Made by a program: the position numbers and the translations under genes. Under the pieces are notes generated by a model that was not told the origin of the DNA, did not search any database, and saw nothing but the letters and a program-made list of their open reading frames with translations. A stretch of 64,000 nucleotides of DNA. Source: Deefgea rivuli DSM 18356. Its GTDB lineage: Bacteria > Pseudomonadota > Gammaproteobacteria > Burkholderiales > Chitinibacteraceae. Positions 25,473 to 35,015 of the stretch are shown in pieces. Each line of letters begins with the position of its first letter. Within the stretch, counting starts at the first letter, position 1. The stretch spans positions 1-64,000 of the forward strand of contig NZ_JHVM01000015.1 in NCBI RefSeq assembly GCF_000620145.1. The letters run 5' to 3'.

Positions 25473-26897
25473 TTACAACAGCGGCCCCAGCATCGCAATC
25501 GTGTTATTCCACAAACGGCGACGGATAGTCCATTGCGCGACCATATCGACGGTGACGAGTTCGCTTTGCGTTAGATATTCACTTTGCCGTTGGCGCATTT
25601 CCGCGGTTAAGGCCGCATCAAAAAACAGAATATTGTTTTCAAAATTCAGCTCAAAACTGCGCCTATCCAGATTCGCTGAGCCGATCAACGTCATTTCGCC
25701 ATCCAGCGTCAGCGATTTGGTGTGCAGCACGCCGCCGACAAATTCATAAATCTGCACGCCCGCTGCGAGTAATTCCTCGTAATAACTATGGCTCGCGGCC
25801 TCAACAATCCATGAATCATTGCGCTGCGGAAAAATCACCGTCGTACTCACACCACGTCGCGCCGTGGCGCACAGCGCCGCTTGCATTGCCTCGTCGGGGA
25901 CAAAATACGGTGTCGTAATCACCAATTCGCGCCGCGCGGCGTACATCAGCGTCGTGAACATTTCAGGCATCGCCGTGTACGGCTGCGTCGGCCCAGTGCC
26001 TATCACTTGCGCGACAACACCTTGGCCGATATGCGTATTAGCGATTGGTTGCAAATATTCGGTCAAATCGTCGCCGGTTTGCGCCATCCAATCGCTTTTA
26101 AATAAAAAGTGATTTTGCTGCGCAATCGGCCCGGTAAAGCGCATCACCGCATCGACCCACGGCGCAAACTTGGCTTTGACCAAAAACTCCGCATCGGCGC
26201 AATTCTGGCTACCGCAGTAGGTAATATGCCGGTCGATGACGACGATTTTGCGGTGATTGCGTAAATCAATTCGGCCACTAAACGGGCGCAGCAGCGGATT
26301 ACCAATCGGCAGCGCGACGGCCACTTGCACGCCAGCGTCTTGCATCGCTTTCCAATGTTTAGACGCAATCATCGAACGCGAACCCAAACCATCTGCCATT
26401 GCACGGCAGGCCACACCGCGCGCGGCAGCGCGTTTCAGTGCTTCAACAATTTGCAGCCCGCTGTGATCAGTCAGCCAAATATAAAAGATCAGATGAATAT
26501 GCTCGGTCGCCGCATCCATATCCGCGACCATCGCGGCAATCATGCCGTCCGCTGGCAGCAATTGCCCCGTATTGCCCGCAACGGGCGGAAAGCCATTCAC
26601 TGACTGGCCAAACTGAAACAGCTGACTAAAACGCTCGGGAATTTGCTGCGGCCACGGCGTGGTTTCAGACGATTGCAGGGCTGACTTAGCTTGATTCAAG
26701 CGCGCAACACGGCGGCGACCAATGCTGGTTTCGCCTAATAAAATATACGCCAGCACACCGACAATCGGCAGCAGCGCAATGACGACAATCCACGCGACGC
26801 GCGACGCTGGTTCACGCTGCGGCCGCAAAATAGCCCGCCCAATAAATAGCAGTTGAATCAACACAAACGCAATTGGCAGCAAAGAATACAGCGACAT
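25473..26897 (-). CDS. cls: Cardiolipin synthase (phospholipase D family)
   Basis: Started at the ATG at 26897 (GAGG upstream), the product has about 474 residues. Two N-terminal membrane helices (about 1-20 and 30-55) precede two phospholipase-D units. Each carries an HKD motif: HRKIVVID with SQNCAD near residue 220, and HTKSLTLDGEMTLIGSANLD near residue 400. The enzyme joins two phosphatidylglycerol molecules into cardiolipin at the inner membrane. The longer frame upstream lacks a good start. It is divergent from mgtE. Confidence 0.92.
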   Translation of the reverse strand: MSLYSLLPIAFVLIQLLFIGRAILRPQREPASRVAWIVVIALLPIVGVLAYILLGETSIGRRRVARLNQAKSALQSSETTPWPQQIPERFSQLFQFGQSVNGFPPVAGNTGQLLPADGMIAAMVADMDAATEHIHLIFYIWLTDHSGLQIVEALKRAAARGVACRAMADGLGSRSMIASKHWKAMQDAGVQVAVALPIGNPLLRPFSGRIDLRNHRKIVVIDRHITYCGSQNCADAEFLVKAKFAPWVDAVMRFTGPIAQQNHFLFKSDWMAQTGDDLTEYLQPIANTHIGQGVVAQVIGTGPTQPYTAMPEMFTTLMYAARRELVITTPYFVPDEAMQAALCATARRGVSTTVIFPQRNDSWIVEAASHSYYEELLAAGVQIYEFVGGVLHTKSLTLDGEMTLIGSANLDRRSFELNFENNILFFDAALTAEMRQRQSEYLTQSELVTVDMVAQWTIRRRLWNNTIAMLGPLL

Positions 26898-27152
26898 AAA
26901 ACCTCTTCCACGGTAATGAACGGCACGCCGAGAATACCACGAGCAAATGACGCTGCGAGCGGCGTCCCTCACTGCGAGTGCCAGCCATTATGTACGGCCT
27001 ATTTGCGCGATGCAGCATCCAAGACGCAATTGAGCGCGCGGCACAATTCGCAGCGTCATAAGCCCGTGCTAAACTGCCGCCGCACCGCATTATTTCAACC
27101 AGTGCTATGGCGCGCGTTTCGCGTGCAGATAGTCGCCTGCAGGGCCAAAACC

Positions 27153-28589
27153 ATGACCGTGATGAATCGCAAACCGCAAGAAAGCTTGCAAGACAGCCTG
27201 CAACAAGTCACGCGCTTGCTGGAGCGGCACAAGCTGGTTGAAGGCATGGTGCACAAGCAAGAAGGCCCGAAACACGATCTGGTCGAACAACTCGTTCATC
27301 GGCAAAACCTCGCTGAGCTAGAAAACAAGCTCGCCAATCTACATCCGGCCGACATTGCCTATATTTTGGAAGCGCTGCCGCCAGTTGATCGTTTAACCGT
27401 ATGGGGTTTGGTCGACGCCGATGACGACGGCGAGATTCTGCTTGAAGTGTCGGACGCGGTACGTGAATCCTTGCTGGCCGATATGGCGCCGCATGAAATG
27501 GTCGCCGCCGCAGGGCAACTCGATACCGATGAGCTGGCCGATTTGGTGCCCGATTTACCGTCGGATGTGCAAAGCGCCGTGCTCGGCACGCTGGATGCGG
27601 AAGATCGCGCCGAAGTGCAATCGGCGATGTCGTATACCGACGATCAAGTCGGTGCGCTGATGGATTTTGAGATGGTGACCATCCGCGCCGACGTCAAGCT
27701 TGAAGTCGTACTGCGCTATTTGCGCCGCTTTGACGAGTTGCCGACGCATACGGATAAATTGTTTGTCGTTGACGACAATGACATCCTAAAAGGGGTATTG
27801 CCGCTTAACGTGTTACTGATAAGCGATCCAGAGCAATACGTCGAAGCCGTCATGGCCGATGATGTGGTGGTGTTTCAGCCGTTTGATGACGCGGGCGACG
27901 CCGCGCAAGCATTTGAGCGTTACGACTTAGTTTCTGCGCCTGTCGTCGACTCCAATCACAAAGTCATTGGCCGCATTACCGTCGATCAAATGGTCGACGT
28001 GATTCGTGAAGAATCCGACGCTGAAGTACTATCTTTGGCTGGTTTGAAAGACGAAGACCTGTTTTCCAGCGTCGGGAAAGCGGTCAAAAACCGCTGGCCG
28101 TGGTTGGCGCTGAATATCTGCACCGCGTTTATCGCCAGCCGCGTGATTGGCGCGTTTGAAGACACGATTGCGCACTTGGTCGCACTGGCCGCATTGATGC
28201 CGATTGTGTCAGGCATCGGCGGCAATACCGGCACCCAAACCACGACCTTGATTATTCGCGGTTTAGCGCTCGGGCAAATTCAACCCTCACACACACGGAT
28301 GCTACTGCTTAAAGAACTGGGCATTGCGCTGATTAATGGCCTGATGTGGGGCGCGGTGCTGGGGCTGATGGCGTGGGCGCTGTATGGAAAATGGGATTTG
28401 GGGCTGGTGATGATGGGTGCGATGATGCTCAATATGATCGTCGCGGCGCTGGTGGGCCTGTTCGTGCCGCTCACCATGCAAAAATTCGGCCGCGACCCCG
28501 CGTACGGCTCATCGGTGATGATTACCGCGCTAACCGATAGCTTGGGATTCTTTATTTTTCTGGGCTTGGCGACGATTTTCTTGATGTAA
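27153..28589 (+). CDS. mgtE: Magnesium transporter MgtE
   Basis: Started at the ATG at 27153 (AGGG 8 bp upstream) the protein has about 478 residues. It shows the MgtE layout: an acidic N domain with ADIAYILEALPP and repeated DELADLVPDLP motifs, two CBS domains (about 165-290) and five membrane helices at the C-terminus with the conserved GIGGNTGTQTTTLIIRGLALG pore region. The cytoplasmic domains gate the channel according to internal Mg2+. ATG at 27162 is an alternative start. No Mg riboswitch was seen in the short leader. Confidence 0.92.
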   Translation: MTVMNRKPQESLQDSLQQVTRLLERHKLVEGMVHKQEGPKHDLVEQLVHRQNLAELENKLANLHPADIAYILEALPPVDRLTVWGLVDADDDGEILLEVSDAVRESLLADMAPHEMVAAAGQLDTDELADLVPDLPSDVQSAVLGTLDAEDRAEVQSAMSYTDDQVGALMDFEMVTIRADVKLEVVLRYLRRFDELPTHTDKLFVVDDNDILKGVLPLNVLLISDPEQYVEAVMADDVVVFQPFDDAGDAAQAFERYDLVSAPVVDSNHKVIGRITVDQMVDVIREESDAEVLSLAGLKDEDLFSSVGKAVKNRWPWLALNICTAFIASRVIGAFEDTIAHLVALAALMPIVSGIGGNTGTQTTTLIIRGLALGQIQPSHTRMLLLKELGIALINGLMWGAVLGLMAWALYGKWDLGLVMMGAMMLNMIVAALVGLFVPLTMQKFGRDPAYGSSVMITALTDSLGFFIFLGLATIFLM

Positions 28590-28720
28590 ATTGAGGGTTA
28601 ATGCTGTGCCACGCTGGTTGGTCTGGGGCTTAAAAATCCCGTCTAAGCACACCGAGTGAAGGAGAGAGACGAACAGTTTTATCGTTTGGCTCACGACTGA
28701 TCGAGGGCATCGGGGACCGA

Positions 28721-28790
28721 TGTGCGCCCGGGTCGCCTTTCTTTGCTTACTTTCTTTGGCGAAGCAAAGAAAGTAAGTCCCCGCCGCGGA
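28721..28790 (-). repeat. Long dispersed repeat, fragment D (reverse)
   Basis: Only the hairpin part is kept, in reverse orientation: CTTACTTTCTTT (28746-28757) and AAAGAAAGTAAG (28766-28777) with a GGCGAAGC loop. Homology to the other copies stops after the GGCGACCC stretch. It fills the gap between mgtE and prmC. Confidence 0.78.
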
Positions 28791-28844
28791 TTGCGGCTCT
28801 AAAAAACCGTGCCGCAGGCACTTAAAAAAACTATTAACTAAAAT

Positions 28845-29654
28845 ATGCCCACTTATCGTGAACTGATCCAAACCAGCAGCCTTGAGCGTTTTGATGCTCA
28901 GGTTTTGCTGCTGCACATCGTGCAAAAAAACCGTGCTTGGCTGATTACGCATGACACTGATCTGGCCAGCGACGAACACAGCGCCGCGTTTGCAGCGCTG
29001 GCGGCGCGGCGGCGGATTGGCGAGCCGGTGGCGTATATCCTCGGCAGCCGTGAATTTTATGGCCGCGAGTTTGTGGTGACGCCTGCGGTGCTAATACCGC
29101 GCCCTGATACCGAATTGCTAGTCGAGCTGGCTATCGCACGTGCGCCACAAGCTGGCCGCGTGATCGACTTGGGTACCGGTTCGGGCTGTATTCCGATTAC
29201 GCTGAAACTCGAACGCCCTGATTTAAATGTCGCTGCGCTGGATATTTCGACCGACGCTTTGGCAGTCGCAACGCAAAATGCCGCCGCGCTGAACGCTGAC
29301 GTGCGCTTTTTACCATCCGATTGGCTGGCCGCAGTGGCGGGTGAACAGTTTGAATTGATCGTCAGCAATCCACCGTATATCGAAGCGAACGACGCGCATC
29401 TAACGCAGGGCGACTTGCGCTTTGAGCCGAGCGGCGCGTTGACCGACGGCAGCGATGGCTTGCAGCATTTAGCCACCATCATCACCCAAGCCAAGCAGCA
29501 TCTCGTTTCTGGCGCTTGGCTATTGCTCGAGCACGGCTGGGATCAAGGCGCAGCCTGCCGCGAATTGCTGCAACAAGCGGGTTATGCGGAAGCGCAAACA
29601 TGGCGCGATCTGGGCGATAACGACCGCGTGAGCGGCGGGCAGTGGCGCAGCTAA
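28845..29654 (+). CDS. prmC: Release factor glutamine N5-methyltransferase PrmC
   Basis: The 269-residue protein has an N-terminal helical domain, then YILGSREFYGREFVV and VLIPRPDTELLVE, the SAM-binding VIDLGTGSGCIPITL, and the catalytic NPPY within IVSNPPYIEAND. This is the HemK/PrmC signature. The enzyme methylates the Gln of the GGQ loop in release factors 1 and 2. prfA is not beside it here. Confidence 0.93.
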   Translation: MPTYRELIQTSSLERFDAQVLLLHIVQKNRAWLITHDTDLASDEHSAAFAALAARRRIGEPVAYILGSREFYGREFVVTPAVLIPRPDTELLVELAIARAPQAGRVIDLGTGSGCIPITLKLERPDLNVAALDISTDALAVATQNAAALNADVRFLPSDWLAAVAGEQFELIVSNPPYIEANDAHLTQGDLRFEPSGALTDGSDGLQHLATIITQAKQHLVSGAWLLLEHGWDQGAACRELLQQAGYAEAQTWRDLGDNDRVSGGQWRS

Positions 29655-29750
29655 AATTGAACAACCGCTAGTCATGGATTATGGCATTGTCACTTGTGCT
29701 TGAAACTGGCCGAAGTATGGTTAGGGTTTCAATAGGCAAGGAGCACCATC

Positions 29751-30272
29751 ATGTGGCAAGCCCATTTAACATTGATATGCAGTGTCGGTTTAGTCGCTTG
29801 TGCAGGGCCGAAAAACATGCCGCCGCAGGCAAAAGCCGAGTTGCAATCGGCTGCGGGGCAAAAAATCAACGGCGAGCTGCTGTTTTATCAACAAGACAGC
29901 GGGCCGGTCTTACTTAGGATCAAAGTGGCAGGCCTAAAGCCCAATAGTGAACACGGCTTTCATATCCACATGACGGGCGATTGCAGCAAAGCCGATTTTA
30001 GCAGCGCGGGTGGGCATTTTAATCCACAACAACACGCGCACGGCGCGCAAGCAGCTGAACATCATGCGGGCGACATCCCCAATCTCAACGCAAACGCCGA
30101 TGGCTTGGCCGAAACACAATTCACACTCGCGCAACTCAGCCTGCTGCCCGGCACAAACAATATCATCGGTAAAGCGGTGATTATTCATGCCAACCCTGAT
30201 GATTACCACAGCCAACCGGCGGGCAACGCTGGCGCCCGAATCGCTTGCGCCGTGATTCAAGCCACGCCGTAG
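29751..30272 (+). CDS. sodC: Cu,Zn superoxide dismutase, lipoprotein
   Basis: The 173-residue protein has a lipoprotein signal ending LVAC. It carries the Cu,Zn SOD metal ligands: GFHIH, the bridging His in SAGGHFNP, HAHG and HHAGD for zinc, and the last copper His in VIIHANPDDY. The terminal GNAGARIACAVI supplies the disulfide Cys. It removes superoxide in the periplasm, here probably tethered to a membrane. A GGAG ribosome site precedes the ATG. Confidence 0.92.
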   Translation: MWQAHLTLICSVGLVACAGPKNMPPQAKAELQSAAGQKINGELLFYQQDSGPVLLRIKVAGLKPNSEHGFHIHMTGDCSKADFSSAGGHFNPQQHAHGAQAAEHHAGDIPNLNANADGLAETQFTLAQLSLLPGTNNIIGKAVIIHANPDDYHSQPAGNAGARIACAVIQATP

Positions 30273-30353
30273 CGCCACCCCAACGGGCTTGCCGCGTTTG
30301 GAGCATCGGCTTACAATACCCGACTAAATCTATCAACCTTTGTGAGCATCATC

Positions 30354-30671
30354 ATGAGCATTCAAGACACAATTCGCCAGCAAGTGACCGAAAATCCAGT
30401 GGTTTTATACATGAAAGGCACGCCGTCTTTCCCACAATGCGGCTTTTCTTCGGGCGCAGTGCAAATGCTGAAAAACTGTGGCGTGAATTTTGCTGCGGTG
30501 AATGTATTGGCCGACCAAGACATCCGCCAAGGCATCAAAGAATACGCCAACTGGCCAACGATTCCACAGCTCTACATCAAGGGCGAATTTGTTGGCGGTT
30601 CGGACATTATGAAAGAGCTATTCGCCAGCGGCGAATTGCAAACGATGTTGGCTGAATTTAAAGCTGAGTAA
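30354..30671 (+). CDS. grxD: Monothiol glutaredoxin Grx4
   Basis: The product from the ATG at 30354 is 105 residues with the CGFS active site (FPQCGFSSGAV), the KGTPSFPQ motif and WPTIPQLYIKGEFVGGSDI. These are the marks of Grx4/GrxD proteins, which carry Fe-S clusters with glutathione and pass them to target proteins. GTG at 30342 would add four residues. A terminator follows the stop. Confidence 0.93.
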   Translation: MSIQDTIRQQVTENPVVLYMKGTPSFPQCGFSSGAVQMLKNCGVNFAAVNVLADQDIRQGIKEYANWPTIPQLYIKGEFVGGSDIMKELFASGELQTMLAEFKAE

Positions 30672-30686
30672 TTCAGCAAGCCAGCG

Positions 30687-30715
30687 ATGCCTTCCAATTG
30701 GAAGGCATTTTTTTT
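30687..30715 (+). terminator. Rho-independent terminator of grxD
   Basis: ATGCCTTCC-AATT-GGAAGGCAT followed by a run of T. Confidence 0.88.
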
Positions 30716-30738
30716 GTCATTTTATTAAATGCGAATGT

Positions 30739-30817
30739 GTAGGATGGGTGGAGCGAAGCGATACCCATTGATATAACGTTGATGGGTATCGCCCAAATAC
30801 GGCTCAACCCACCTTAC
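30739..30817. repeat. GTAGGATGGGTGGAGC palindromic element, copy 3
   Basis: Opens GTAGGATGGGTGGAGCG like the copy at 4407, has the inner pair GCGATACCCAT/GATGGGTATCGC, and closes with a diverged arm ending CCACCTTAC. Confidence 0.85.
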
Positions 30818-30843
30818 ACGCAAATACCCTCAAAAAAAATATC

Positions 30844-30896
30844 GATGTATATGCATGTAGAGCATATATAAAAATCCCTACATCAATATACCCATC
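30844..30896. repeat. 51-bp palindromic repeat (hybrid arms)
   Basis: GATGTATAT at the left and ATATACCCATC at the right, with a perfect inner TGTAG (30856-30860)/CTACA (30878-30882). Confidence 0.78.
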
Positions 30897-30970
30897 AACC
30901 CCACATTAGTAATCCTGAGCAACACCATTTTTTGATAGCATGCAGGGATCAATTTCCCTGAGACTTTAAA

Positions 30971-31645
30971 ATGACTTCTGCTCTACTCCCTTGCGTCACC
31001 ATTGAAACCGCTCCGAATCCAACTGCAACCGTCATTTGGCTGCATGGCTTGGGCGCAGATGGCAATGATTTTGCAGGCATCGTGCCTGAGCTGGGTTTGC
31101 CGGCCGATTTGGCCGTGCGCTTTATTTTTCCGCATGCGCCGACCATGCCGATTACTTGCAATAACGGCTATGTGATGCGCGCTTGGTATGACATCGTGCA
31201 TTTCGACCAAATCAGCCGCCAAGCCGATATCGCTGGCGTGCAGCAATCAGTGCAATCCATTCGCGATTTGATTGCTGCTGAGAATGCCAAAGGCATACCT
31301 AGCCACCGTATCGTGCTAGCGGGCTTTTCCCAAGGCGGTGCGATTGCCTATACCGCTGGTTTAACTCATCCAGAAGCGCTGGCTGGGATTGTCGCTTTAT
31401 CGACTTACCTGCCTGCTGAATCGCTGCTCACAGCTGACACCATCGCCGCCAATCAAACCACGCCGGTACTGGCTGCACATGGTAGCCAAGATCCTGTCGT
31501 CGGCGTTGTGCTCGGTGAAAAAGCCAAAGATTTCGTCGCGAATTTAGGCGTGAAGGTCGATTGGCATACTTATCCAATGCAACATTCGGTGTGCTTGCCC
31601 GAGATTCAATTGATTGGGAAATTTATCACCGCCAACTTACGCTAA
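30971..31645 (+). CDS. Alpha/beta-hydrolase carboxylesterase (YpfH/EstB type)
   Basis: The 224-residue enzyme opens with IWLHGLGADGNDF (oxyanion region) and has the nucleophile elbow GFSQGG at about residue 117, an Asp in HGSQDPVV and the catalytic His in YPMQHSVCLPEI. This fits the phospholipase/carboxylesterase family (Abhydrolase_2). Members cleave short acyl esters or thioesters; the natural substrate is unknown. It is cytoplasmic, since no signal peptide is seen. Confidence 0.88.
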   Translation: MTSALLPCVTIETAPNPTATVIWLHGLGADGNDFAGIVPELGLPADLAVRFIFPHAPTMPITCNNGYVMRAWYDIVHFDQISRQADIAGVQQSVQSIRDLIAAENAKGIPSHRIVLAGFSQGGAIAYTAGLTHPEALAGIVALSTYLPAESLLTADTIAANQTTPVLAAHGSQDPVVGVVLGEKAKDFVANLGVKVDWHTYPMQHSVCLPEIQLIGKFITANLR

Positions 31646-31652
31646 ATGCAGC

Positions 31653-31687
31653 AATTAGCCGTTAATATCAGACATTAACGGCTAATT
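31653..31687. terminator. Bidirectional hairpin between convergent genes
   Basis: Perfect 14-bp stem AATTAGCCGTTAAT (31653-31666) and ATTAACGGCTAATT (31674-31687). It includes the stop codon of the minus-strand gene ending at 31682. T-runs are weak, so its terminator role is inferred from position. Confidence 0.65.
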
Positions 31688-32011
31688 AACCAGTTCCAGT
31701 GCATCCCTCAAAGCAGACTGTGGCTTGCTGTCAATCTGGCTTACTTTCACATTGCAGCGAAAATGATGCGCGCTGGCCACCAGCACCGAATCCATCACCT
31801 TAATCTGCATTGGAAAATATTCATTCTTCTTATGCGAAACATCGTGCAGCTCTAGAAACAAGCGCAATTCAAGGCCGGCTTTGAGTGAATTGAGTGAGAT
31901 CAGCTCAAGCTGTGTTTCAGACGCCTGCGATACTTTCACCAGCAAAGGTTCTGTGCCCTCTAGCAGAACCGCAGCCCGCCAGCTCACTCGTTTAAGCTTG
32001 TTTTCACTCAT
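31682..32011 (-). CDS. Small protein of unknown function, PilZ-like fold possible
   Basis: The 109-residue product is rich in alternating hydrophobic strands (AVLLEGTEPLLVKVSQASETQLELISL), opens with KRVSWRAAV, and has HFRCNVKVSQID near the end. The pattern of strands with an early Arg resembles PilZ barrels, but the full RxxxR and D/NxSxxG motifs are not present, so c-di-GMP binding is not claimed. It lies downstream of the hydrolase gene on the same strand, with 39 bp between them. Confidence 0.62.
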   Translation of the reverse strand: MSENKLKRVSWRAAVLLEGTEPLLVKVSQASETQLELISLNSLKAGLELRLFLELHDVSHKKNEYFPMQIKVMDSVLVASAHHFRCNVKVSQIDSKPQSALRDALELVN

Positions 32012-32050
32012 TTTTCACGTCCAATAAAAATCAATCAAAACCCACGGCTT

Positions 32051-32836
32051 TTAGGGACGACTCAATACAAAATCAGCGATACGCTCGCCCAATTGCAGGC
32101 GATACTCGCGCCGCGCAAAGGTGTGATCGGCGTCCGGCCACGCTTCAAACGTCGCTTGCGGCAAGCAAGCGGCGACTTGTTCGCCGATTTCTACCGGAAC
32201 GGCTTGATCGAGCTGACCATGCACGACCAGCGTCGGAATATTCAACGTCGCCAAGCCCGAAAACGGTGCGAGTTGAGCGAGCTCTTGCCGGAATGTTTGG
32301 TTAATTTCTAAAGCCAAAAAATCCACACAATCAGTACGATCAGTGTGGTGCGCGGCAGAATTAGCGCTCGCCACCGACTCAACCAATTGCGCTAAATTAG
32401 CCGCTGGTGCGAGCAAAGTCATCGAGCGCATCGCTGCACTATCGACCAAGGCGGTTTGCAACGCGACCAAGCCGCCCATGCTAAAGCCGAGCACATGCCG
32501 CGCGTATTGTGGGTAATTTGCAGCCAGATGCGCTAATAAATGCTGAGTTTGTGCCACTTGGCTGGCCACAGAAATGTTGGCAAATTCGCCATCACTTTCG
32601 CCGCACCCCAAGAAATCAAAGCGAAACACCGCAATCCCCCGCGCTGCCAGCACGCGTGCCAGCGTTACGAAAAAATACGTGTATTCGATCCGATTGCCAG
32701 TAAAACCATGCAGCATCAACACAGCATGCTCGGCAGCAGCAGGCAAATGCGCGCTGCCGATGAGCTGCTGGCCGCCAAAATCCAGCGCCAGCGGTGTGAT
32801 TGGCGTCGCTACTGACGCAGAATGTCCGCTTAGCAT
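32051..32836 (-). CDS. Alpha/beta hydrolase (BAAT/Hydrolase_4-like)
   Basis: The 261-residue protein has [14 protein letters not shown] (oxyanion), [11 protein letters not shown], the nucleophile elbow LGFSMGG near residue 122, an Asp in HGQLDQAVP and a His in DADHTFAR. This is a complete Ser-Asp-His triad of a serine hydrolase acting on esters or similar. The start codon overlaps the end of hemL by 7 bp, so the two genes are translated together. The link to heme synthesis is only positional. Confidence 0.87.
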   Translation of the reverse strand: MLSGHSASVATPITPLALDFGGQQLIGSAHLPAAAEHAVLMLHGFTGNRIEYTYFFVTLARVLAARGIAVFRFDFLGCGESDGEFANISVASQVAQTQHLLAHLAANYPQYARHVLGFSMGGLVALQTALVDSAAMRSMTLLAPAANLAQLVESVASANSAAHHTDRTDCVDFLALEINQTFRQELAQLAPFSGLATLNIPTLVVHGQLDQAVPVEIGEQVAACLPQATFEAWPDADHTFARREYRLQLGERIADFVLSRP

Positions 32837-34104
32837 TGCGCTAACGCGATTTTAGCCGCCGCCAAAGTCGCCGCAATATCAGCGTCGGTATGCGCAGCCG
32901 ACACAAAGCCCGCTTCAAATGCCGATGGCGCGAGATAAATGCCTTGTTCCAGCATCGCGTGGAAAAACGCGTTGAAACGGGTGCGATCAGATTGCATTAC
33001 ATCGGCGAATGACGTTGGCACAACTTCGGCGAAATACACGCCAAACATACCGCCAACAGACTGTGCACAAAGTCCGTGATCTGCGCCGATTTCATTTAAT
33101 CCAGAGACGAATTTCGCCGTTTGTGCGGCTAAATTCTCAAAGAAGTTAGGTTTACTAATTTCGGCTAACGTCGCCAAACCCGCAGCAACGGCAACTGGAT
33201 TTCCCGATAAAGTACCCGCTTGATAAACAGGGCCCAGCGGCGCTAAAAACGCCATAATATCGGCGCGGCCACCAAATGCCGCCAGCGGCATGCCGCCACC
33301 AACGACTTTGCCCAAGCAAGTCAGATCAGGGGTAATGCCGTGCAGGCCTTGCGTGCAGTGCAATCCAACGCGAAACCCCGTCATTACTTCATCGTAAATC
33401 AGCACCGCGCCGTGTTGCGTGGTGAGATTACGCATCGCGGCAACAAACTGCTCACTTGGCTGCACCATATTCATATTGCCAGCAATCGGTTCGACGATGA
33501 TCGCTGCAATTTCGCCGCCGTTCGCTGCAAATAAGCTTTCCAACGCAGCCACATCGTTGTACGGCAACACAATCGTATCGGCCGCCACCGCAGCCGGAAC
33601 ACCAGCGGAAGAGGGATTACCAAAGGTCAGCAGGCCAGAACCTGCTTTCACCAGCAAACTATCGGCGTGGCCGTGGTAGCAGCCTTCGAATTTGACCAAT
33701 TTATCGCGGCCAGTAAAGCCGCGCGCGAGGCGAATCGCGCTCATTGTCGCTTCGGTACCGCTGGAAACGAGGCGAACTTGCTCCAGTGACGGCAGCATTT
33801 GGCACAGCAAATCAGCCAGCTCAACTTCGCCCTCAGTCGGCGCGCCAAAGCTCATGCCGTTTTTGGCGGTATTCACCACCGCGTCGATGACCGCTGGGTG
33901 TGCGTGGCCAAGAATCAACGGGCCCCAAGAACCGACATAATCGATATATTGCTTATCGTCCGCATCCCAAACAAAAGCGCCCGCGCCTTTTTTAAAAAAG
34001 CGCGGCGTACCGCCCACCGAGCCAAAAGCTCGTACTGGCGAATTCACGCCACCAGGGATGTGTTTTTTGGCAGATTCAAAAAGTTGTTCGTTACGGCTGG
34101 TCAT
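32830..34104 (-). CDS. hemL: Glutamate-1-semialdehyde 2,1-aminomutase
   Basis: This 424-residue class-III aminotransferase has the HemL features: [34 protein letters not shown] and the PLP lysine K266 in [13 protein letters not shown]. It makes 5-aminolevulinate from glutamate-1-semialdehyde, the C5 route of heme synthesis. An AAAGGT ribosome site precedes the ATG. The length fits the family, and all landmarks are intact. Confidence 0.95.
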   Translation of the reverse strand: MTSRNEQLFESAKKHIPGGVNSPVRAFGSVGGTPRFFKKGAGAFVWDADDKQYIDYVGSWGPLILGHAHPAVIDAVVNTAKNGMSFGAPTEGEVELADLLCQMLPSLEQVRLVSSGTEATMSAIRLARGFTGRDKLVKFEGCYHGHADSLLVKAGSGLLTFGNPSSAGVPAAVAADTIVLPYNDVAALESLFAANGGEIAAIIVEPIAGNMNMVQPSEQFVAAMRNLTTQHGAVLIYDEVMTGFRVGLHCTQGLHGITPDLTCLGKVVGGGMPLAAFGGRADIMAFLAPLGPVYQAGTLSGNPVAVAAGLATLAEISKPNFFENLAAQTAKFVSGLNEIGADHGLCAQSVGGMFGVYFAEVVPTSFADVMQSDRTRFNAFFHAMLEQGIYLAPSAFEAGFVSAAHTDADIAATLAAAKIALAQC

Positions 34105-34123
34105 AGTGATTACCTTTGTTTAA

Positions 34124-34172
34124 TGGGTATATGGATGGAGGCATTTTTGATTAATGGCTGCATTCGTATACC
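34124..34172. repeat. 51-bp palindromic repeat upstream of long repeat E
   Basis: TGGGTATAT (34124-34132) pairs imperfectly with GTATACC (34166-34172), with an inner GCATT/AATGGC. It lies just upstream of hemL and 80 bp before long repeat copy E. Confidence 0.75.
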
Positions 34173-34251
34173 TACTTAATATTTGAAATTTAATTTTGAT
34201 GAAAAGTGCAGCGTTTAACTTAAAACATCAACATTCTAATCGCCATGGTCG

Positions 34252-34478
34252 CGCTCATGCCGCGCGGCACTTACTTTCTTTGCTTCGCCAAAGAAAGTAA
34301 GCAAAGAAAGGCGACCCTAGTATCTGCGTCCGGCTGCGCCGGATCCCCTCGCTGCGGACAATCGGGTCGGTTGCGCTCAAAACTCGTTCGGCCTCAAATA
34401 CAAAAGCATCGGCCTCGCTCAAACATTGATCGCAAAAACCCCGCCCCGCTTGTTCCTCGCTCGGCGCGATACAAGGGA
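34252..34478 (+). repeat. Long dispersed repeat, copy E
   Basis: A full 227-bp copy. Its hairpin is CTTACTTTCTTT (34270-34281) and AAAGAAAGTAAG (34290-34301) with the GCTTCGCC loop shared with copies B and D. Confidence 0.88.
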
Positions 34479-34512
34479 TCTCGCGCAGATCAACGAGGTT
34501 TGTTTTTAAGTC

Positions 34513-34563
34513 GATGTATTGCCAGCTAAGCATTGTAAATAAAAGGCTATGATCAAATACATC
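34513..34563. repeat. 51-bp palindromic repeat (GATGTATT type)
   Basis: Perfect GATGTATT (34513-34520) and AATACATC (34556-34563), 34 bp after long repeat copy E. Confidence 0.88.
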
Positions 34564-34585
34564 AATTCCGATGTGTGGATCAGCC

Positions 34586-34978
34586 TTAAGCGTAAGTCTG
34601 TTCTACTTGGACAAAAGGCGCTGTCGGGGTGCCTTGGTGGAAAATCATGCTCCATTTTTCTAACTCGAAACGCCATAGCGAGCTACGTAATGAATGGCGC
34701 ACTAAAGTGCCATCTGCGGCGAAATGCGCGGCTTTATAAATCAACAGGGCGACCTGATCACTGATCATTTTCAACTCATAATCTTGTGACCAAACCTTGG
34801 CTGGGTTTTCTGATTGCAAGGCTTGAATAATCGCCGCGCGATCGTAGCTATTACCCGATCCGCCGATTTCAAAAAAATCCGCATGCAGTAACTCTGCTAA
34901 TTGTGCTGCATTTTTACGCACATCGGCTTGATGCAATACTTGCTCATACGCAATGAGCTGCTTTAAAAGATCATTCAC
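34586..34978 (-). CDS. DUF4440 / NTF2-like protein
   Basis: I choose the GTG at 34978, with GGGAG 6 bp upstream, giving about 130 residues; the longer frame lacks a ribosome site. The sequence has an early helix EQVLHQADVRKNAAQLAELL, the strand HADFFEIGGSGNSYDRAAII and a late WSMIFHQGTPT, the layout of DUF4440 proteins in the NTF2/ketosteroid-isomerase fold. No catalytic role can be assigned. It follows the inositol-phosphatase gene by 37 bp on the same strand. Confidence 0.8.
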   Translation of the reverse strand: MNDLLKQLIAYEQVLHQADVRKNAAQLAELLHADFFEIGGSGNSYDRAAIIQALQSENPAKVWSQDYELKMISDQVALLIYKAAHFAADGTLVRHSLRSSLWRFELEKWSMIFHQGTPTAPFVQVEQTYA

Positions 34979-35015
34979 CAAAAACTCCCAATAATCCGCC
35001 ACGATTAAACACAAA

